DNA of 12,911 bases, from NCBI GenBank assembly GCA_937910255.1, contig CALEOQ010000548.1, positions 1 to 12,911 on the forward strand, in the 5' to 3' direction. The stretch is from an uncultured Caulobacteraceae bacterium (GTDB lineage Bacteria; Pseudomonadota; Alphaproteobacteria; Caulobacterales; Caulobacteraceae). The notes under the pieces were generated by a model. That model was not told the DNA's origin. It searched no databases and was given only the letters and a program-made list of their open reading frames with translations. Shown one piece after another: positions 1 to 6,861 of the stretch (its first letter is position 1; each line of letters opens with the position of its first letter). Made by a program: the position numbers and the translations under genes.

Positions 1-95
1 GAGGTCAGATGTCTGGTCGTTTTGTTTTTTTCAGGCAGAAGACGGCATACGGGCTTACGACGTGACTGGGGTTCAGACGTGTGCTCTTCCGATCT
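1..95. other. Illumina P7/index adapter read-through (artefact)
   Basis: Positions 62-95 match the Illumina index-adapter segment that ends in GCTCTTCCGATCT, with one mismatch at 70. Positions 32-55 match the P7 flow-cell end (CAGGCAGAAGACGGCATACG, with a few mismatches), and 56-61 sit where the six-base index belongs. Bases 25-31 are a T run. This is what adapter read-through followed by poly-A looks like on the opposite strand. Bases 1-24 have no recognisable content. Genomic sequence starts at about 96. Open frames through this stretch translate adapter and are not genes. Confidence 0.97.
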
Positions 96-260
96 CGTCC
101 TGGCCCAGGGCCGCCTCCAGCGCCTCGGCGCGGCCGAGGTCCTCGGCCTGGCGCTGCATCTCGGCCTCCTCGCGGGCGCGGCGCTCGGCCTCCCGGCGGG
201 TGAGTTCAGCTTCGAAGGCGGCTTTGAGGGTCATCAATGTGGTCCGGCTTGGTTGCTGGG

Positions 261-264
<4 letters not shown>
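96..264 (-). CDS. Small charged protein downstream of sufB, truncated by adapter
   Basis: This is the first 56 codons of an unrecognised gene; the rest is lost because the adapter begins at 95. The ATG (264-262) overlaps the sufB stop in an ATGA arrangement, which implies translational coupling and membership of the suf operon. After about ten residues the sequence becomes strongly charged and Ala/Glu/Arg-rich (EAELTRREAERRAREEAEM), as expected of a long amphipathic helix or coiled coil. It has no cysteines, no signal peptide and no membrane segment. A second in-frame Met at residue 11 (MTLKAAFEAEL) could be the true start; the coupled overlap favours the first. Position suggests a small accessory gene between sufB and the expected sufC. 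The function is unknown, and the apparent C-terminus IGRAHV is translated adapter. Confidence 0.7.
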
Positions 265-1730
<1,466 letters not shown>

Positions 1731-1741
1731 CGCAGTTTCCT

Positions 1742-2884
1742 TCAGGCCGCAGGCGCACGACGGCGCGCGGCGTGGCGGTCGTAGGCCGTGATCCAGGCTT
1801 CGACCATCTGTTTCCAATCTTCGGCGCCGGTGGACCACCCGCCGCTGACGCGGATCGCCGCGCCGGCCAGCTCAGTCTGACCCATGGCTTCCAGCACCCG
1901 GCTGGCCTTGACCTTGCCCGACGAGCAGGCCGATCCGGCGCTGACCATCACCCCGGCCAGGTCCAGCATCATGACCTGCAGCTCGGCGGGAAAGCCGGGG
2001 CCCGCGAAGCACAGGGTGTTGGGCAGGCGCGGCGCGTCCTGGCCCATGATCACCGCGCCGGCCTCGACCAGCGCCCGCTCGGCGGCGTCGCGCCAGGCGG
2101 CCTGTTCGGCCGCAGAACCCAATTCAGCCAGCGCCTGAGCGGCGGCGGCGCCGAAGCCGGCGATGGCCGGGACATTCTCGGTGCCCGCCCGACGTCCCCG
2201 CTCCTGCCCGCCGCCATGCAGGCGGCGCACCAGGGTGGCGCGGGGCCCGAAGGTGAGCGCGCCGGCGCCCGGCGGGCCGCCGATCTTGTGGCTGGAGATG
2301 GCCAGGGTGTCGGCGCCCAGGGCGCGGCTGTCGACCGGGATGCGCCCGGCGGCCTGGACCGCGTCCACATGCAGCCAGCCCTCGGACTTGCGCACCAGCA
2401 CGGCGGCCTGCGCCACCGGCTGGAGGACGCCGGTCTCGTTGTTGGCCAGCATCAGGGCGACGAAGGGCCGGCCATCGGCGGCGTCCCAGGCGTCGAGGCG
2501 GCTGGCCAGCCAGGCGAGATCGGCCTGGCCCGAGGCGTCCACGGGCATGAGCTCGACCTGCGCGCCCGATGCGCGGGCGGTTTCCAGGACCGCGTCATGT
2601 TCGATGGCGCTGAGGATCAGCCGCCGCGAGCCGGTGGCCACGGCGCTCTCTATGGCCAAGGCGTTGGCCTCGGTGCCGCCGGAGGTGAAGATGACGGTGG
2701 AGGCGGGCGCGGCGATCAGCTCGGCCACCTCAGTCCGCGCCTGCTCCATCCGCGCGCGGGACGACCGGCCGGCGGCGTGCACCGAGGAGGGGTTGCCGCC
2801 GGCGATCATCGCCGCGTTGGCGGCCGCCAGGGCTTCGGGCCGGATCGGCGCGGTGGCGTTATGGTCGAGATAGACGGCGTTCAT
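1742..2884 (-). CDS. Cysteine desulfurase, NifS/IscS-like (group I)
   Basis: This PLP enzyme of 380 residues converts L-cysteine to L-alanine and passes the sulfur as a persulfide to Fe-S assembly. Visible features are the N-terminal YLDHNATAP motif, FTSGGTEANAL (about 66-76), His96 in IEHDAV stacking on PLP, Asp174 and Gln177 in HVDAVQ, the Schiff-base Lys200 in SSHKIGGPPGAGAL, and catalytic Cys320 in SAGSACSSGK. SSHK and the SACSSGK loop are the group I (IscS/NifS) pattern, unlike the SGHK of classical SufS. It is nevertheless encoded directly upstream of sufB, so it probably supplies sulfur to the SUF system. The ATG at 2884-2882 overlaps the stop of the Rrf2 gene by 4 bases, which fixes the start. 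A longer open frame upstream is a shadow inside the Rrf2 gene. I leave the symbol empty because iscS, nifS and sufS labels are used inconsistently for this class. Confidence 0.93.
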   Translation of the reverse strand: MNAVYLDHNATAPIRPEALAAANAAMIAGGNPSSVHAAGRSSRARMEQARTEVAELIAAPASTVIFTSGGTEANALAIESAVATGSRRLILSAIEHDAVLETARASGAQVELMPVDASGQADLAWLASRLDAWDAADGRPFVALMLANNETGVLQPVAQAAVLVRKSEGWLHVDAVQAAGRIPVDSRALGADTLAISSHKIGGPPGAGALTFGPRATLVRRLHGGGQERGRRAGTENVPAIAGFGAAAAQALAELGSAAEQAAWRDAAERALVEAGAVIMGQDAPRLPNTLCFAGPGFPAELQVMMLDLAGVMVSAGSACSSGKVKASRVLEAMGQTELAGAAIRVSGGWSTGAEDWKQMVEAWITAYDRHAARRRAPAA

Positions 2885-3318
2885 GCGGCCACCGTCCCGC
2901 GGTCGGCCAACCGCCCCTGGACCACGTCGGCCAGGGAGACCGATTCGAGATAGGCGTGAATCTGGCGGCCCATCTCTTCCCAGAGGTCGTGGGTGAGGCA
3001 CTTCTCGCCGCTCAGCATGCAGCCCTGGCGGGCGTCCTGACCGCAGCGGGTGGCGCGCAGGGGCTCGTCCACCGCCAGCACGATCTGCGCGATATTGGTT
3101 TCGCTGGCGGTGCGGGCCAGCCGGTAGCCGCCGCCGGGACCGCGGGCGCTGACCACCAGGCCTTCGCGGCGCAGGCGGGCGAAAAGCTGTTCCAGGTACG
3201 ACAGGGAGATTTCCTGGCGCTGGGCGATTTCGGCCAGGGCGACAGCCTTGTCGCCCTCGCGCCGCGCCAGATCGGCCATGGCCATCACGGCGTAACGTCC
3301 CTTGGTGCTCAAGCGCAT
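2881..3318 (-). CDS. Rrf2-family, IscR-like Fe-S sensing regulator
   Basis: This is a 145-residue transcription regulator. The N-terminal winged helix (MRLSTKGRYAVMAMADLA, then the recognition helix around SLSYLEQLFARLRREGLV and the wing GPGGGYRL) is typical of Rrf2 proteins. Three cysteines, Cys92, Cys100 and Cys107, plus His110 in CLTHDLW correspond to the [2Fe-2S] ligands of E. coli IscR (Cys92, Cys98, Cys104, His107), although the first two spacings are longer here. It is the first gene of the suf operon and overlaps the desulfurase gene by 4 bases. By analogy with IscR it probably senses Fe-S status and represses its own operon when clusters are plentiful. An IscR-type half-site overlaps the promoter upstream. 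Whether it should be called iscR cannot be decided from sequence alone. No strong Shine-Dalgarno precedes the ATG. Confidence 0.93.
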   Translation of the reverse strand: MRLSTKGRYAVMAMADLARREGDKAVALAEIAQRQEISLSYLEQLFARLRREGLVVSARGPGGGYRLARTASETNIAQIVLAVDEPLRATRCGQDARQGCMLSGEKCLTHDLWEEMGRQIHAYLESVSLADVVQGRLADRGTVAA

Positions 3319-3403
3319 TGGGTCTGGCCCGCCCTGCAGTTTTCCCGCGCATCGGATTGAGCCTGTGTTACAAGCCCCGGCTTCGCAGCGGCGGTTTTTC
3401 CGA

Positions 3404-3429
3404 TTGAACGCATGGGTGCGATCTAGGAA
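3404..3429 (+). promoter_or_regulatory. Possible weak promoter for the hydrolase gene
   Basis: TTGAACG (3404-3410), 11 bases, then TCTAGGAA (3422-3429) loosely fits the Caulobacter consensus on the plus strand and would give a leader of about 40 bases. It would use the same bases as the -10 of the opposing suf promoter. The match is poor, so this is only a candidate. Confidence 0.25.
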
Positions 3430-3448
3430 GACCCAGCTCCGTAGTCAA
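3420..3448 (-). promoter_or_regulatory. Promoter of the rrf2-suf operon (Caulobacter housekeeping type)
   Basis: On the minus strand TTGACTA (3448-3442) is followed after 14 bases by CCTAGATC (3427-3420). The known Caulobacter housekeeping consensus is TTGACGS-N10-14-GCTANAWC; here the -10 octamer matches 7 of 8 and the -35 begins TTGAC. Transcription would start near 3413, giving an untranslated leader of about 95 bases. The call rests on motif match and position only. Confidence 0.6.
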
Positions 3449-3452
3449 GTAT
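3442..3452 (-). promoter_or_regulatory. IscR type 1 half-site over the suf -35
   Basis: Read on the minus strand, ATACTTGACTA (3452-3442) matches every position of the left half (ATASYYGACTR) of the E. coli type 1 IscR consensus as I remember it. The right half is not conserved. It overlaps the -35 of the suf promoter, so binding there would block RNA polymerase. The matching regulator is encoded just downstream. Confidence 0.5.
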
Positions 3453-3473
3453 TCGGCGGCACGAGAGGATGGC

Positions 3474-4124
3474 ATGCCAGAGGTTGTTCTGACCGGCGCG
3501 GCTGGACGGATTGAAGGGCGCTACGCCCAGGGCAAGACGGAAAATGCGCCGGTGGCGCTGATCCTCCACCCCCATCCCAAGGCCGGCGGCCAGATGAACA
3601 ATCCGGTGGCCGTCCAGCTCTATCACCTGTTCATGAAGCGGGGCTTCTCGGTCCTGCGCTTCAACTTCCGCGGCGTCGGCCGCAGCCAGGGCGAATTCGA
3701 CTCCGGCATCGGCGAGCTGGCCGATGCGGCCACGGCGCTGGACTGGCTGCAGTCGACCAACCCCGCGGCCTCGCAATGCTGGGTCGCTGGCTACGACTTC
3801 GGCGCCTGGGTCGGCATGCAGCTTCTGATGCGCCGGCCGGAGACCGACGGCTTCATCTCGGTCTCGCCGCCCACCAACATGTATGACTTCAGCTTCCTGG
3901 CCCCCTGCCCGGCCTCGGGCCTGATCCTGCAGGGCTCGGCCGACACGGTGACCCCGCCGGTGGAGGTGGAGCGCGTCGTCTCCAAGCTGCGGACCCAGAA
4001 GGGGATCGTGATCGACTACGATCTGGTCGATCAGGCCAACCACTTCTGGACCGAGCAGCTTGTCGAGGTCGAGACCCGCGTCGGGGCCTATCTCGACAAG
4101 CGCATGGCGGCCTCGGAGGCCTGA
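3474..4124 (+). CDS. Alpha/beta hydrolase, COG2945-like, Asp at nucleophile site
   Basis: The product is a 216-residue cytosolic protein of the alpha/beta-hydrolase fold, similar to the COG2945 group of predicted hydrolases found widely in Alphaproteobacteria. Marks of the family are the oxyanion-side HPHP (32-35), the FRGVGRSQG turn (65-73), the nucleophile elbow at 106-110, Asp157 in GSADTVTPP and His190 in QANHFW. The elbow reads G-Y-D-F-G, so position 108 is Asp where serine hydrolases have Ser. The codon GAC is at least two base changes from any Ser codon, so a single sequencing error does not explain it. An Asp nucleophile occurs in haloalkane dehalogenases and epoxide hydrolases of this fold, but I cannot infer the substrate. 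GAGAGGA (3463-3469) precedes the ATG by 4 bases. The gene is divergent from the suf operon, and no partner gene suggests its role. Confidence 0.85.
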   Translation: MPEVVLTGAAGRIEGRYAQGKTENAPVALILHPHPKAGGQMNNPVAVQLYHLFMKRGFSVLRFNFRGVGRSQGEFDSGIGELADAATALDWLQSTNPAASQCWVAGYDFGAWVGMQLLMRRPETDGFISVSPPTNMYDFSFLAPCPASGLILQGSADTVTPPVEVERVVSKLRTQKGIVIDYDLVDQANHFWTEQLVEVETRVGAYLDKRMAASEA

Positions 4125-4134
4125 GGCCTCCGAG
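4112..4134. terminator. Hairpin spanning the hydrolase stop codon
   Basis: CTCGGAGGCC (4112-4121) and GGCCTCCGAG (4125-4134) form a perfect 10-base-pair stem whose three-base loop is the TGA stop codon itself. No T run follows on either strand. It lies between convergent genes (the minus-strand gene ends at 4152), so it may act as a bidirectional terminator or a 3'-end stabiliser. Confidence 0.5.
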
Positions 4135-4151
4135 CGCCTGGGGCGATCGCC

Positions 4152-5474
4152 TTAGTCGGCCGGGTTGCTCGCCACCCGGTCGAGATAGTCCAGCGCCGTC
4201 AGCACCTGAGCCCGCACGCCGACCTTCAGCGCCGCCTCGTCGATGGTGAAGAAGGGCGAATGGTTGGTGCCCGGCGGATAGCCCACGCCCAGCCGATAGA
4301 AGAGGCCCGGCACCACCGCCTGGAACTCCGCAAAGTCCTCGGCTCCGGTGATCAGGGCGGTCTCCGTCTCGGGCTGACCGACGGCGGCGGTCGCCAGCGT
4401 CGGCGCCATGACGCGGGCGAGATCCATGTCGTTGCTCACCACCGGCGTGGAGCCGCCCATGGTCAGCTCGCCCTTCGCCCCATAGCGCGCCACGATGCTG
4501 TCCACCGCAGCCTGCATCTTCTCGATGGTCGCCTTGCGCATGTCGGGATCGAAGGTGCGCAGGGTGCCGGCCATCATCATGTCTTCGGGGATGATGTTGT
4601 GGCGCACGCCGCTCTGGATCACCGCCACGGTGATGACGGTGGGCGAGCGGGCGACGTCGAGCTGCCGCGAGGCGATCTGGTTGAAGGCCTGGACGATCTC
4701 GGCGCTCAGGGACGCCAGGTCAACGCCGTCCCAGGGCCGGGCGCCGTGGGTCTGCTTGCCCTTGATGCGGATCTCGTAGGAGTCGGCGGCCGCCATCATC
4801 GGCCCGCTGCGATAGACGATGGCCCCGACGTCGCCGGGGCTGACATGCAGGCCGAAGATGGCGCCGGGCTTCGGATTTTCCAGGGCGCCCTGCGCGATCA
4901 TCATGGCCGCGCCGCCCTCTTCTCCGGGGGGCGCCCCTTCCTCGGCCGGCTGGAAAATCAGCACCACCGTGCCGGCGATCTCCTCGCGCATGCCGGCCAG
5001 GACCTCGGCCGCCCCCATCAGGATCGCCACATGGGCGTCGTGGCCGCAGGCGTGCATGACCGGGGTCGGCTGGCCATTGTATTCTCCCACCACCTTCGAG
5101 GCGAAGGGCAGGCCGGTCTTCTCCTCCACCGGCAGGGCGTCCATGTCGCCGCGCAGGGCGACCACGCCGCCGGGCTTGCCGCCCTTCAGGGTCGCCACCA
5201 CGCCCGTATGCGCCACGCCGGTGCGCACCTGGTAGCCCAGGGCGCGGAGGTGCTCGGCCACCAGGGCTGAGGTGCGCACCTCGCGGTTGCCCAGTTCCGG
5301 ATGCTCGTGGATATCACGGCGCCAGGCCACGACCTTGGGCTGCAGGGCCTCGGCGGCGGCGAACACTGCGCTCTTGTGCGGGCTCTCCTGGGCCTGGGCC
5401 AGGGCCGGCGCGGTGAAGGCCAGGGCCCCGAACGCCGCGCTCATCAGCGCGCGCCTTAAAATCTTCCGAGTCAT
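4152..5474 (-). CDS. Exported M20-family metallo-amidohydrolase
   Basis: This 440-residue M20D-type amidohydrolase belongs to the family of hippurate hydrolases, N-acyl-amino-acid deacylases and auxin-conjugate hydrolases. A signal peptide is evident: basic MTRKILRRA, a hydrophobic stretch to about residue 25, and a likely cleavage after ALA at 24-26. The enzyme should therefore act in the periplasm. Metal-site residues visible are Cys143 and His145 in HACGHDAH, Glu178/Glu179 in QPAEEG, His210 in FGLH and His405 in TNHSPFF. The presumed catalytic and dimerisation region includes His243 in KQTHGARPWDG. The substrate cannot be told from sequence. It starts 2 bases after the anmK stop, with a strong GGAGGAGG Shine-Dalgarno embedded in the end of anmK, so the two genes are cotranscribed. 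It could cleave an amide or peptide released during wall turnover, but that is inference from the neighbour only. Confidence 0.92.
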   Translation of the reverse strand: MTRKILRRALMSAAFGALAFTAPALAQAQESPHKSAVFAAAEALQPKVVAWRRDIHEHPELGNREVRTSALVAEHLRALGYQVRTGVAHTGVVATLKGGKPGGVVALRGDMDALPVEEKTGLPFASKVVGEYNGQPTPVMHACGHDAHVAILMGAAEVLAGMREEIAGTVVLIFQPAEEGAPPGEEGGAAMMIAQGALENPKPGAIFGLHVSPGDVGAIVYRSGPMMAAADSYEIRIKGKQTHGARPWDGVDLASLSAEIVQAFNQIASRQLDVARSPTVITVAVIQSGVRHNIIPEDMMMAGTLRTFDPDMRKATIEKMQAAVDSIVARYGAKGELTMGGSTPVVSNDMDLARVMAPTLATAAVGQPETETALITGAEDFAEFQAVVPGLFYRLGVGYPPGTNHSPFFTIDEAALKVGVRAQVLTALDYLDRVASNPAD

Positions 5475-5476
5475 GG

Positions 5477-6607
5477 TCAGCCCTCCTCCTGGCCCTTGCC
5501 GGTCGGCGTGACGATGCGTCCGCCCTTCATCGGCGAAGGCGCCCCCGTCGTGCTTGGAAATGAAATCGGCAGCGCCCGCGCCGTGCGGGCCGCCAGATAG
5601 GCGAAGGCCTCGGCCTCGATGGAATCGCCGCGCCAGTCGACCTCTTCGGCCGTGACCACCTGCGCCTTCAGTCGCTCACGCAGGGCCTTCATGATCTCGG
5701 GATTGTGCCGTCCGCCGCCACAGACCACCACCATGGTCGGGGCGGTCTCCAGCTTCTCGAACCCCATACGGACCGCCTCGGCGGTGAAGGCGACCAGGGT
5801 CGCAGCCGCATCCTCCAGCTTGAGATCTTCCAGGGGATCAAGGGAGAAGTCGTAGCGGTCCAGCGACTTGGGCGGCGGAGCGTCGAAATAGGGATGGGCC
5901 ATCAGCGCCCGCAGCAGCCCCTCGTCCACCATGCCGACGCTGGCATAGTTGCCCTTATCGTCATAACGCCCGGCGCCGCGGGCCTGGACCAGCAGGTCGA
6001 TCATGCCGTTGCCGGGGCCGGTGTCGAAGGCGGTCAGTTCCCCCACCCCCGACCAGAGGGTGACATTGGCCACGCCGCCGATGTTTAGCACCGCGATGGG
6101 CGGGCTCATCTCCGAGGCCCTGGCCCGCGCCAGGTGATAGACCGGCGCCAGCGGCGCCCCCTCCCCGCCCGCGGCCACATCGGCGCTGCGGAAATCGAAG
6201 GCCACCGGCACGCCCGTAGCCTCGGCCAGCCAGGCGGCGTCGCCCAGCTGCACGGTCCGCCCGATCTGGCCATCCTTCGGGCGCTCATGCAGCACGGTCT
6301 GGCCATGCATGCCGATCAGGTCGATGTCGGCCCAGCTCAGGTCGTTCTCGGCGAGGAAGGCCTGGGCGGCCTCAAAATGCTCCTTGGCGACCGCCGCCGC
6401 GGCCTGCGCAAACGCCTCCGGCTCCGGCGCCCCCCGCGGCCAGTCCCGGGCGGCCTCGGTCGCGGCCAGCACCACCTTGCGCACGGCGTCGGAAAGCTTG
6501 CGCTCGCCGGCCGGCCCAAAGGCCTCGATCGTCTCTCCGTCGGTCTCCAGCACCGCCATATCGACGGCGTCCAGGGAGGTTCCGGTCATGAATCCCAGTA
6601 CACGCAT
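5477..6607 (-). CDS. anmK: Anhydro-N-acetylmuramic acid kinase
   Basis: AnmK uses ATP and water to open 1,6-anhydro-MurNAc and give MurNAc-6-phosphate, a cytosolic step in recycling cell-wall fragments. The 376-residue product shows the family marks in order: GFMTGTSLDAVD (5-16), GMHGQTVLH (99-107), the FRSADVAAGGEGAPLAP stretch (139-155) whose Asp143 probably corresponds to the catalytic base, LNIGGVANVT (174-183), FDTGPGNGMID (194-204), VVCGGGRHN (294-302) and the C-terminal TTGAPSPMKGGRI. I chose the ATG at 6607-6605 because the family begins almost directly at the GFMTGTSLD motif. An ATG two codons upstream (6613) is equally possible, and neither has a convincing ribosome-binding site. 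The gene is divergent from tyrS and followed by the exported amidohydrolase. Confidence 0.95.
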   Translation of the reverse strand: MRVLGFMTGTSLDAVDMAVLETDGETIEAFGPAGERKLSDAVRKVVLAATEAARDWPRGAPEPEAFAQAAAAVAKEHFEAAQAFLAENDLSWADIDLIGMHGQTVLHERPKDGQIGRTVQLGDAAWLAEATGVPVAFDFRSADVAAGGEGAPLAPVYHLARARASEMSPPIAVLNIGGVANVTLWSGVGELTAFDTGPGNGMIDLLVQARGAGRYDDKGNYASVGMVDEGLLRALMAHPYFDAPPPKSLDRYDFSLDPLEDLKLEDAAATLVAFTAEAVRMGFEKLETAPTMVVVCGGGRHNPEIMKALRERLKAQVVTAEEVDWRGDSIEAEAFAYLAARTARALPISFPSTTGAPSPMKGGRIVTPTGKGQEEG

Positions 6608-6612
6608 GCCCA

Positions 6613-6642
6613 TTGACTGCCATGGCTTGGAGCCGCTAGCTA
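6613..6642 (+). promoter_or_regulatory. Candidate tyrS promoter
   Basis: TTGACTG (6613-6619), 15 bases, then GCTAGCTA (6635-6642) resembles the Caulobacter housekeeping promoter, with a good -35 and a moderate -10. The start of transcription would be near 6649, which is the A of an ATG opening a 15-codon reading frame. It overlaps the first codons of the divergent anmK. The GCTAGCTAGC block (6635-6644) is self-complementary, so it could also serve as a -10 for anmK. Confidence 0.4.
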
Positions 6643-6648
6643 GCCGCC

Positions 6649-6696
6649 ATGATCGACGCCCGCGCCACCACCGGCCTCTATTACCGCGCCCCATAA
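6649..6696 (+). CDS. Possible tyrS leader peptide with tandem Tyr codons
   Basis: A 15-codon frame reads MIDARATTGLYYRAP then TAA. It holds two adjacent Tyr codons (TAT TAC, 6679-6684) about 180 bases upstream of tyrS. No Shine-Dalgarno precedes it, but the predicted transcription start coincides with its ATG, so it could be translated as a leaderless message, which is common in Alphaproteobacteria. A 7-base-pair hairpin begins at the second Tyr codon. This is the layout of a ribosome-mediated attenuator, but it lacks an obvious U-tract terminator. It could be chance in GC-rich DNA; the same frame is open from the TAA into tyrS. Confidence 0.3.
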   Translation: MIDARATTGLYYRAP

Positions 6697-6703
6697 GGCG
6701 CGG
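6684..6703 (+). promoter_or_regulatory. Hairpin in the tyrS leader with an alternative partner
   Basis: CCGCGCC (6684-6690) pairs with GGCGCGG (6697-6703) around a six-base loop that contains most of the leader stop codon. The 3' arm can instead pair with CGCGCC at 6735-6740, so two exclusive structures exist. No U run follows either structure. Confidence 0.35.
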
Positions 6704-6762
6704 CTCGATCCCCTGCGCCCACCAACCTGGTCGGCGCGCCCTTCGAACACCTCGAATTCAGC

Positions 6763-6788
6763 GTTTCCGGCCCTGCGCCACCGGAGAC
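6763..6788 (+). promoter_or_regulatory. Leader hairpin covering a GGAG ribosome-binding site
   Basis: GTTTCCGG (6763-6770) and CCGGAGAC (6781-6788) form an 8-base-pair stem with one G-U pair and a ten-base loop. The GGAG at 6783-6786, 9 bases before the in-frame ATG at 6796, is in the 3' arm and would be hidden when the stem forms. The function is inferred from position. Confidence 0.3.
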
Positions 6789-6861
6789 TGCTCAGATGAC
6801 TCTCGAACTATCCGATCCCAGCATGCTAGAGCCCGGGCCTTCCCACTCGAAGCCCGGCGCC

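Noticed and set aside
1731..1838. A 36-codon N-terminal extension of SufB
   Set aside because: It is out-of-frame sequence from the end of the desulfurase gene, while a good ribosome-binding site and family-typical start lie at 1730.
1772..2953. Long plus-strand frame opposite the desulfurase
   Set aside because: It has no recognisable domain and is the composition-driven complement of a clearly real gene.
4142..4151. Palindrome GGCGATCGCC near the M20 stop codon
   Set aside because: Short perfect palindrome with no spacer or repeat copies seen; likely chance or part of the convergent 3' region, not an attachment site.
4260..5270. 336-codon plus-strand frame opposite the M20 amidohydrolase
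   Set aside because: His/Gly/Ala-rich shadow with no motif; the minus strand has signal peptide and all metal ligands.
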